Below are positions 7,751-14,611 of a stretch of DNA of 36,236 nucleotides, in pieces. Location of the stretch: positions 1 through 36,236 of the forward strand of contig JAQBGF010000068.1 of NCBI GenBank assembly GCA_032122615.1, given 5' to 3'. A model generated the notes under the pieces. It saw only the letters and a program-made list of their open reading frames with translations, did no database searches and was not told the origin of the DNA. Positions within the stretch are counted from its first letter, which is position 1, and every line of letters begins with the position of its first letter. The DNA comes from SHZI01 sp032122615. Lineage in GTDB: Bacteria; Pseudomonadota; Gammaproteobacteria; Steroidobacterales; GCA-2729495. The position numbers were made by a program, and so were the translations under genes.

Positions 7751-9586
7751 TCAGCGCACGAAGCGAATGCTGTCCAGGTAAACGGTAACGGGTGTGCGCC
7801 GGCCCGTTATCGTCACCACGAAGCCGGTCTTGATGCTCGACAGGTCGATCTTTTTCAGTGGCACGCGGTAGCGCTGCCATTCCTGCTTCAAAACGATACC
7901 GTCGACGCTTGTGATGCCGGAATCCGGGTACGCCGTGTCCTTGCCCAGCAGTCCAACGCCAAATTTCACTTGCTCACCGCCGTATTCGCCGCGAGCCCAG
8001 AGTTCCAGCTGAGTAGCACCCCGGAGGTCAAACCCGCCGTCCTGTTTGCCCCAGTTGTTCGCGGGGTGTTGCCAGGCGACGCCGACCCAGCCGAACTCAC
8101 CGGTGTAGCGCAGCCTGATGCAGGCCTTGCCCGCCTGCGGGTTCCCGTCATGGTCCCCGTCCAGCGTCAGGGACTCAATGGACCCCATCCAGCCGGATGG
8201 CGCCCAGGGCATGCCCTCGAAATCGTCATCGTAGACAGAAACCGGAAATTGCGTGCGCACCTCGCCTTTGACCAGCAGCGGCACGTTGGCCGTCGCGGCA
8301 TTGCCAGCCTCATCGTAGGCGTAGAGGAACAGCCGGTAAGCGCCCGGCTCTTTCGGCATGCGAACTCGTGCGCCGTCGATGCCACCTTTGAGAATGGCGC
8401 CCTCAATGTCGGGCAGCATGGGCCGGAAATCACCACCCGTTGCATACTCGTTCGATTCCGCACGCAGTGCCCAGTGAACGCGGATTGGCCTGCCCTCGGG
8501 ATCGGCAATGTCTGCGGCCACCCGCAGCTCGGCACCCGGATCCACCTCTGCGTCACCGTCGATCACCAGGGGCGTCACGGTGGGTGCGAGATTCGCCGGT
8601 GGGGCGCCCGACCAGAGCTCAGTCATGGCATCGACTGTCCCGAGCCGAGAGCCGTCTTCAAGGAACATGCCGAACCACGTCGCCGTGGCTTCCATCTTGA
8701 AGCCCCAGGTGAAGGCGTAGGAGCCTAAAGCGAGCCCTGGTGCGCCGGAAACGGCGCCCTCGTAAGCGCGACGGTAGGAGGCCGACTTTTCAGTGCTGGT
8801 CTGCTCCACGGGTGCGCCCCAGGTGGTCTTCCCGGTTTCCCAGGCGCCTGCCTGGGCGAATTCGGTAAGCACGTAGGGCTTGGTTCCGCCGGCCTTGCGG
8901 TAGCGCTCGGGCAGAGACGGCGCGCCACCGTAAGCATTGATGCCGTGTATATCAACGGCCGGGCAGAGCTTTTCCACGCTCGCAACGCGACCGCCGCCGA
9001 TCTCGGCCGTCACGGTCATGGTCGGGTGCGCCGGGTCAAGCTGCTTGACCATCGCGGCCACATCGTTCACCGCCGACCAGATTGCCGGACTGTCGCCGGC
9101 CTCGTAGCCCTCCATCTCGTTGCCGATGCCCCAGAGAAGTACCGCCGGATGATCCTTGTAACGGAGTACGGCCTGGCGGGCGCGCTCGAACTGCTCGCGA
9201 ACCTGGGTCTTGTCGCTGTAATCGAAGCCATGGCGTTCGTGGCCCAGCCAGATGCCCACGGTCACGCTCAAGCCGAGTGCGTGCGCCTCGTCCAGCAACG
9301 CGCCGATGTCGTCCGCTCCCCAGGTGCGAACAGAATTGGCCCCGGCGGCCGCCAGCTGTTTCAGGGAGCCTTTGCCGCCGGCACCACGAATCAAGTACGG
9401 CTCACCGCCGCGCAACAGCTGCCAGCCTTGCGCTGACTGTCGCAGTTCAACCGGGATCGGCTCAGCGGACGCCGGGGAGGGCGCCAGCGCCAGGCTGGCG
9501 CCCAGCACCAGGAGTGCTATCGCGGTCCTGGTGATTGCGCGCGGGTGCCAGATACGCTCCCATGACGGATCGCCGGGTATTTTCAA
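7751..9586 (-). CDS. Exported clan GH-A glycosidase with C-terminal binding module
   Basis: The domain order is signal peptide (to about residue 41, cleavage after ASA), a TIM-barrel glycosidase of the GH2/GH5-like clan GH-A type (about 45-335), an Ig-like segment (about 340-430), and a C-terminal jelly-roll resembling a carbohydrate-binding module (about 440-611). Likely acid/base is Glu157 in GIGNEMEG and likely nucleophile is Glu242 in VLTEFAQ. The start is uncertain. I chose the TTG at 9584-9586, which overlaps the stop of the upstream lipoprotein gene (TTGA) and puts the signal peptide near the N-terminus; the first ATG (9655) adds 23 residues. Family assignment is open (GH2-like or GH158-like). 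From context a periplasmic or surface beta-glucanase is inferred. Confidence 0.8.
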   Translation of the reverse strand: MKIPGDPSWERIWHPRAITRTAIALLVLGASLALAPSPASAEPIPVELRQSAQGWQLLRGGEPYLIRGAGGKGSLKQLAAAGANSVRTWGADDIGALLDEAHALGLSVTVGIWLGHERHGFDYSDKTQVREQFERARQAVLRYKDHPAVLLWGIGNEMEGYEAGDSPAIWSAVNDVAAMVKQLDPAHPTMTVTAEIGGGRVASVEKLCPAVDIHGINAYGGAPSLPERYRKAGGTKPYVLTEFAQAGAWETGKTTWGAPVEQTSTEKSASYRRAYEGAVSGAPGLALGSYAFTWGFKMEATATWFGMFLEDGSRLGTVDAMTELWSGAPPANLAPTVTPLVIDGDAEVDPGAELRVAADIADPEGRPIRVHWALRAESNEYATGGDFRPMLPDIEGAILKGGIDGARVRMPKEPGAYRLFLYAYDEAGNAATANVPLLVKGEVRTQFPVSVYDDDFEGMPWAPSGWMGSIESLTLDGDHDGNPQAGKACIRLRYTGEFGWVGVAWQHPANNWGKQDGGFDLRGATQLELWARGEYGGEQVKFGVGLLGKDTAYPDSGITSVDGIVLKQEWQRYRVPLKKIDLSSIKTGFVVTITGRRTPVTVYLDSIRFVR

Positions 9587-10299
9587 AACGTGGCTACAAA
9601 TACCAGCCCGTCGGTGTAAAGCGGTGGGGTTGCCGGCCGGTAGGCGTAACCCCACGTACCGAGGAGCGACAGCACCTCGATGCTCGGCCCGGGAACGAGC
9701 GGCGCAAGACCGTAGCCGTCGGGCCGGTATAAAAAGTCGGCAGTCAGCTCATTGAGTGTTGCTGGAAAAGCCACCTCGCCGCAGCATTCAAAGAAGGTGA
9801 ACGACCCGAAAAAATTATCCAGCACCGAGCGGTAGGCCTTCAGGGCCTGATCCTGCACGATCGGATCACCGCTCGCGGTGAACAGTTCATGCAATGCCCG
9901 CGCCGTGTACCACTGATTCTCGCCATTGGGACGTCTTGCGAGCGCCGTGGCCCACAGATAGAAGCGTGCTTTCGCGCCAGTGGGCCCGACCGGGATACCG
10001 TTGTTCAGGTCGAACTTGTTCTCCGCGTCAGGATCGTTGACATCAAACTCCGTGATACCGACGTTCACGAAGGGGTTCTCGGGGTCGTCCAATATACACG
10101 GCTCGCCGTTGATGCCTACCTCTGCGCAAGCGAGATTAAGCAGCGTGTCGGTCGGCAGTATGATCTCGTTGATCACGGTCCCGTCACCGCTGTCAGGCCC
10201 TCCGCAGCCGGTCACGACGGCGGCAACCAGACTGCACAACACTATTGCCAGAACATTGCGGCCTGCCCGGCCAGCGGCTTTTGGATATTTGTTTCTCAT
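9583..10299 (-). CDS. Lipoprotein of unknown function in the glucan locus
   Basis: A 238-residue protein with a lipoprotein signal peptide ending in the lipobox VVTGC (Cys32), followed by GGPDSGDG. Residue +2 is Gly, not Asp, so export to the outer membrane is allowed. The mature part has two Cys in its first third and a CC pair in FFECCGEV, a helical-looking middle (KARFYLWATALARR ... ALKAYRSVLDNFF) and no recognised catalytic motif. It starts 33 bp after the glycosidase-porin gene with a GGAGA ribosome site, and its stop overlaps the start of the next glycosidase. The position between two glucan enzymes suggests a surface partner, but the fold is not recognised. Confidence 0.8.
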   Translation of the reverse strand: MRNKYPKAAGRAGRNVLAIVLCSLVAAVVTGCGGPDSGDGTVINEIILPTDTLLNLACAEVGINGEPCILDDPENPFVNVGITEFDVNDPDAENKFDLNNGIPVGPTGAKARFYLWATALARRPNGENQWYTARALHELFTASGDPIVQDQALKAYRSVLDNFFGSFTFFECCGEVAFPATLNELTADFLYRPDGYGLAPLVPGPSIEVLSLLGTWGYAYRPATPPLYTDGLVFVATF

Positions 10300-10332
10300 T
10301 GGCGTGATTCTCCGGCGTCGTTCGTTCAGGCG

Positions 10333-13300
10333 CTAGAACGCGAACGTAAAATAAAGGTCAGTCAGGAACTGATAGTCATTCGCGCCGTCCAGGTAGTCAC
10401 CGCCTGGCGAATTCTCATCAAGCGTCCGGAACACCCCCCTGATACCGACCCTCGTGGAAACGAGTTCATTGCCACGGTTATCAAGAAGGATCGAATAATC
10501 CAGTTTGTACTGTTCAGGGAAGGTGAAGTTGAACTGGCGCTGAAAATCGTAAGGACCCCAGGCGTCCTTCTTGAAATAGCCGGAAATGATGTGCTTGTTG
10601 CGCAGAACGACTTTGGTCTCGGCTTCGTAGAACTTGCGCGTTCCGCCTGTCGGATCTCCGGTCGACTGCTGGTAACCCGCACTCAGGTTCAGGATATATC
10701 TGGCATTGACACTGGGGTTGAATACCATCCTGCTCGAAACGCTCCACACTTGTTCCTCGGGCAGTCCCGTACCAAACGGGGCGTTTTCTCCCGTTACATC
10801 GAAGAAAAACTGATAGGAGTCAGTGGCGGTTGGATAGTCCGTGTAATTGGCGCCGATGTTGAAGGCAAAGCGGGCATCCTCCCGCCAGTCGTTATCCCAT
10901 TGATAGAAGGGCGTGGCACCGGTCGGATCCCAGGTAATCATGAGCTCCGCGGCCTTGGCTTCCCGGTTGGCGAGAACTGCAAAAGGGTCGGCGTCCCGGT
11001 TTCGCGGGGTCACGCCCGGAAACAAAATGGATCCGCCGGGGTCGATTTCTGTTGGAATAAAGGGATTCGCATCCACGAGATTCTTGCGATAGAGGGCGCG
11101 CGGAAAGATCATGAGGTTGCCGAAGTTCATCATGACGCCCGCTTCATACTCTTCCTTGTTGCCGAACTCGGCATAGGGCAGCTGTGTACCAAATTCCACG
11201 AGCGTCGCGCCGCCATCGGCCACCAGCCCGGCGTACTGGCCGGCCACATACGCCTGCGTGCCAAGAAGATCGAAAGTCAGTTTCGCCTTTATCCCAAGCG
11301 TGTCCTTGAAGTCTATTGTGTCAAGAATGATGTTGTCTCCCGACACACGCACGTATTGGTCATCTGCCTTTTCAGTGGATGCCATGATTCCGCCGAGCTC
11401 CAGGATGATCTTGTCGGAGAGATTCGTCTTGCCGTAAAGCGTGGTCTGGCGCGTTTGTACTTCGGTCGCCGCTGTGGCCTGGGCTCCCTGATCCTGTCTG
11501 GCAACGTCCTCGGCGTGCATGAACGTATAGTCCACCCGTCCGAGAGTGGAGCGGTACTTCAGTACGGCCTTCGGGTTTGCGCCCCAGTAGACTTCCGGCC
11601 CCATGATCACTTTCAGTCCATCGAGCTGTCCCTTCCCGGCAAACTCGACGCCTTCGGGGGCTTTCGCATTCCAGATGTCCTCGCCGGTATATTCGCTGGT
11701 CAGGTCTGTTGTCTCTCGCACGAGGCCAAAGAAGTCACCTTCATACTTCCAGTGGTAGCGAGGCACGTGGTAGAAGGCCGTGAAGTCGAGGGCGTCCCCC
11801 TTGTAGGTCGCTTCGAAGTCATAAATCTCGACTCTTTCACGATCGTTGAAAGTGGTTGTAGTCACTAAATTGACGCCATCATCACCAGTGGTACCCGGGG
11901 GGAGAGCAACCGCTACAGGCAGTCCTCTCTGGCCGTATTGAAATTCGATTGGCCGCGTGTCGGCGACGTTCCCCAGGATGTTGACCGTGAATTGCCCTTC
12001 AATTCGTTCAGTGGGCTGGAAGGCAAAATCGAGGAACACCATTTCGCCGTCTGAGAACTCAGTGCCGTTCTCGCCCCGCTCGTCGATGTCCTGTTCATTT
12101 CCTCTCAGGACGAACTGGCCCATGAGTCGGCCGCCCGTGAAGCTCAGGGACTGGCGCTTTTCCTTGCTTTCACTCTTGAGCTCGCGAACTTCGCTCTTTA
12201 AAGCGAAGTAATCCATGTTGATGTCATTGAACGCCTGGTTGATTGCCTCCTTCTTGTACTGGTAAGGATCCATCTGCCAGATCGCTGACAAGACATCGTA
12301 GGCCATCCGGGTTCTGACGGTGTAGACGCCATCGGAGTTTGGCGTTCCGAGAGCGGTGATTCCCCACCACTCTTCATTCATGTTGTTCTGGCCTTCGACG
12401 AAGTCCTGCGGGTAACCGCCGTTGGCCCATGACGCGTGCGTGTCATGGATGTCCAGCCTCTCCTCCTGCAGGTACTTCCACCATTCGTCCCGCCACTCGA
12501 AGACAAACCCGCCGATCGAGTTGCCTTCCTCGCCATTCCCGTAGCTCTTGTTGTACATCTCCCGCCACTGTTCCTTCAGGATGGTGGCCTGGGCCAGCTG
12601 ATCTTCTTCAGAGGTCCGCGAGTTATACGCATCGCTGCCGAACTCGAAGAACAGGACGGGAAGATCGAGCTTCTCGTTTACCTCTGACCACAGGCCGGTA
12701 AAGCTCTTGCCTCTGTAGGCATTCACGCCCAGTAAATCGATGTCCTTGCAGTATTCGGCAATCAGATCGATGTACTGGAGATCCCCGTTGACGATGGTAA
12801 AGGGATGATTCTGGTCGAGAGTCTTGGCTGAGCGGATCACTTCATTGAAAAGGCTGTACAGGTACTTGGCTTTTTCCGCGTTGCGCTCGCCTTCGGGCAG
12901 GTTTTCGATTTCAAAGCTTTTCCAGGACAGGCCGTAGTTGCTTTCGTTACCGAAGGCGAACATCAGCACGCCGGGGGTGTTCTTGTACTGTTCGACCAGC
13001 TCCAGCATGTCCTTCTTCAGGGTCGTGCGCGTGAGTTCGTCGGAGTAATCGGTAAACGGGATCCACTTGCCGCCAACGTTGTAACCGTAACGACCCATGA
13101 GCGGATTGATAACCGTCATGATCCCGTATTCCTGGTAAACATACGTGATCCATTTAGGGGGCATGAAGCTGAAACTGCGGACCGTGTTCACGCCCGCGGC
13201 TTTCATCAGGCCAAAGTCGTAATCGAGAACCTTTCTGATGAAATCATCGGATTGACCGTACAAGTTGTAGTTGTAATTCTCGCCCCTCGGCGTGTAGCCC

Positions 13301-13485
13301 CAGTCGACACCCTTGACGTAGTAGTCCTTGCCATCGACTTTCAGCTTCCAGCCGTTTTCATCCTTGTACGTCGTTACTTTCTCGGCGGCATTGGCCTGAC
13401 CTAGCAACGAAACAGAAAGAAACAGAATGCTTGCCAGAACTCGGCAGGCATTTTTCGTGCCCCGGAAGAAGATTAAACCCGACAT
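10333..13485 (-). CDS. Glycosidase fused to an outer-membrane beta-barrel (porin-like)
   Basis: A 1050-residue protein starting at the ATG at 13483-13485 (a GTG three codons upstream is the alternative). It has a signal peptide to about residue 33, then a GH2/GH5-like TIM barrel at about 36-405. Likely acid/base is Glu181 in FAFGNESNYG and likely nucleophile is Glu281 in LFFEFGSD. A charged, heptad-like segment at about 411-445 (ALKSEVRELKSESKEKR) looks like a coiled coil. From about 446 to the end there are about 600 residues of alternating amphipathic beta strands rich in Tyr, Phe and acidic turns, closing in YFTFAF with C-terminal Phe, as outer-membrane barrels do. OprP-type and ScrY-type porins also have a periplasmic coiled coil before the barrel. 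The enzyme part is therefore inferred to face the periplasm, next to a sugar channel. Substrate is inferred as beta-1,3-glucan oligosaccharides from the neighbours. Confidence 0.85.
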   Translation of the reverse strand: MSGLIFFRGTKNACRVLASILFLSVSLLGQANAAEKVTTYKDENGWKLKVDGKDYYVKGVDWGYTPRGENYNYNLYGQSDDFIRKVLDYDFGLMKAAGVNTVRSFSFMPPKWITYVYQEYGIMTVINPLMGRYGYNVGGKWIPFTDYSDELTRTTLKKDMLELVEQYKNTPGVLMFAFGNESNYGLSWKSFEIENLPEGERNAEKAKYLYSLFNEVIRSAKTLDQNHPFTIVNGDLQYIDLIAEYCKDIDLLGVNAYRGKSFTGLWSEVNEKLDLPVLFFEFGSDAYNSRTSEEDQLAQATILKEQWREMYNKSYGNGEEGNSIGGFVFEWRDEWWKYLQEERLDIHDTHASWANGGYPQDFVEGQNNMNEEWWGITALGTPNSDGVYTVRTRMAYDVLSAIWQMDPYQYKKEAINQAFNDINMDYFALKSEVRELKSESKEKRQSLSFTGGRLMGQFVLRGNEQDIDERGENGTEFSDGEMVFLDFAFQPTERIEGQFTVNILGNVADTRPIEFQYGQRGLPVAVALPPGTTGDDGVNLVTTTTFNDRERVEIYDFEATYKGDALDFTAFYHVPRYHWKYEGDFFGLVRETTDLTSEYTGEDIWNAKAPEGVEFAGKGQLDGLKVIMGPEVYWGANPKAVLKYRSTLGRVDYTFMHAEDVARQDQGAQATAATEVQTRQTTLYGKTNLSDKIILELGGIMASTEKADDQYVRVSGDNIILDTIDFKDTLGIKAKLTFDLLGTQAYVAGQYAGLVADGGATLVEFGTQLPYAEFGNKEEYEAGVMMNFGNLMIFPRALYRKNLVDANPFIPTEIDPGGSILFPGVTPRNRDADPFAVLANREAKAAELMITWDPTGATPFYQWDNDWREDARFAFNIGANYTDYPTATDSYQFFFDVTGENAPFGTGLPEEQVWSVSSRMVFNPSVNARYILNLSAGYQQSTGDPTGGTRKFYEAETKVVLRNKHIISGYFKKDAWGPYDFQRQFNFTFPEQYKLDYSILLDNRGNELVSTRVGIRGVFRTLDENSPGGDYLDGANDYQFLTDLYFTFAF

Positions 13486-13543
13486 AGCGACCACTCTCTG
13501 TTTGCGAAAGCTGATTTATTGGGAAGGCTTCGTAAGCGCACGG

Positions 13544-14494
13544 TCATGGCAGACGTACCGCAGTTAGTCCGGGCCGCATGTTCTTAAGCTGAAAAACCCT
13601 GACGTAATCAACCAGCATCGTCTGCGGAAATGCCTCGCCGCCGTCAGGCGGCCGGTCGCCGCTACCGAGCGTTCCACCCATGGCCACATTGAATATCAGG
13701 AAGAACTCTTTGAGGAATTCGTCCATCGTCGAGGGATTGATTGCTCGCGTGTAATACGTTTCGCCATCAATTCTCCCGATGATCCTTTCCGCGTTCCAGT
13801 CCACTTCCCAGATGTGAAAATCGTCGCCCAGTGAAGCGGGAAATGTCTTGTGTTGGGTATCAAAAACCCAGCCATCCGGAAATGAACATGGCTCTGGCGC
13901 TTGTAGCGTTTCTTCGCACCAATGCATGGTGGTGTGGGTTGTTCTTTCGTCCGAATGAAAATTATGCATTTCCAAAACATCCAGTTCACCCGACCATGGC
14001 CAACCCACAACGGGGTAATTTGCCCCCAGGCTCCAGAATGCCGGCCAGGCGGCATCGCCCACGGGAGGCTTTATTCGCGCAATGATTTTGCCGAACGTGA
14101 AATTGAATTTGCCCAGTGAATTAATCTTGCCGGAAGTGACCGTTCCGTCCCGCACGCCACAGGGCCCCACAGGGCACTGTGCTGTAAGCACCAGGTTGCC
14201 ATTCTCCACACGCACGTTGTCAGGGGAGTCCGTATATAACTGCCATTCGTTATTGCCCCATCCGTTGTTCTTGGGGCCGTAGCCGGTTTCGATTGTCCAG
14301 TTTGTGGATGCAGGCGCCGTACCGCTGTCAAATTCGTCAGCGAATACCAGCACGAAAGTGTCTCCATTCGCTGCCACGTGAGGCGTTTCGGTAACTGAAG
14401 CTATCCCGTGGGCGGTGCCGCAAGCCGTCAGGACAACGACCGGGAGCACGACGCCGAGCGCGCGTATCAAACGCATGGAGGCTGTTGAGTGCAT
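13544..14494 (-). CDS. GH16 endo-beta-1,3-glucanase (laminarinase) lipoprotein
   Basis: A 316-residue protein with a lipoprotein signal ending in VVLTAC (Cys25). Almost the whole mature protein is one GH16 domain. It contains the catalytic motif GELDVLE with nucleophile Glu170, Asp172 and acid/base Glu175, preceded by the WPAFWSLG strand typical of laminarinases. GH16 enzymes of this type cut internal beta-1,3 linkages in laminarin and mixed-linkage glucans. It lies 58 bp upstream of the glycosidase-porin gene. Its leader and first codons are similar to those of the larger GH16 gene immediately upstream, so the pair arose by tandem duplication. The smaller copy lacks binding modules and the operator. 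Confidence 0.93.
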   Translation of the reverse strand: MHSTASMRLIRALGVVLPVVVLTACGTAHGIASVTETPHVAANGDTFVLVFADEFDSGTAPASTNWTIETGYGPKNNGWGNNEWQLYTDSPDNVRVENGNLVLTAQCPVGPCGVRDGTVTSGKINSLGKFNFTFGKIIARIKPPVGDAAWPAFWSLGANYPVVGWPWSGELDVLEMHNFHSDERTTHTTMHWCEETLQAPEPCSFPDGWVFDTQHKTFPASLGDDFHIWEVDWNAERIIGRIDGETYYTRAINPSTMDEFLKEFFLIFNVAMGGTLGSGDRPPDGGEAFPQTMLVDYVRVFQLKNMRPGLTAVRLP

Positions 14495-14611
14495 GACGTC
14501 AGTCTCTTGGCAGCTTGGTTATTGGCGGCGATATTCTTGTTGGTGGAGCCGTGAATATCTTGAGCAGTGCAGTGTTAGTGTAGTTGTCGCTTTAATGACG
14601 TGTTTACCGGC
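14495..14611 (-). repeat. Duplicated leader of the smaller GH16 gene
   Basis: About 110 bases are clearly related to the leader at 17213-17330. Shared blocks include the CAGAGACx sequence before the ATG, ACAAGAATAT about 37 nt before the ATG, and CGAGCAGT-like and TTGTCxxTxxCCTAATG-like blocks further up on the plus strand. The TTGACA-containing operator of the upstream gene is not included. Expression is therefore probably by read-through from the upstream gene or from a weaker local promoter. Confidence 0.6.

Noticed and set aside
7736..8728. Plus-strand frame of 330 codons
   Set aside because: It is antisense to the exported GH-A glycosidase, whose catalytic motifs and domains are clear.
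9889..11868. Long plus-strand frame of 659 codons
   Set aside because: It is antisense to the barrel part of the glycosidase-porin fusion and the lipoprotein, has no ribosome site, and shows no protein family features.
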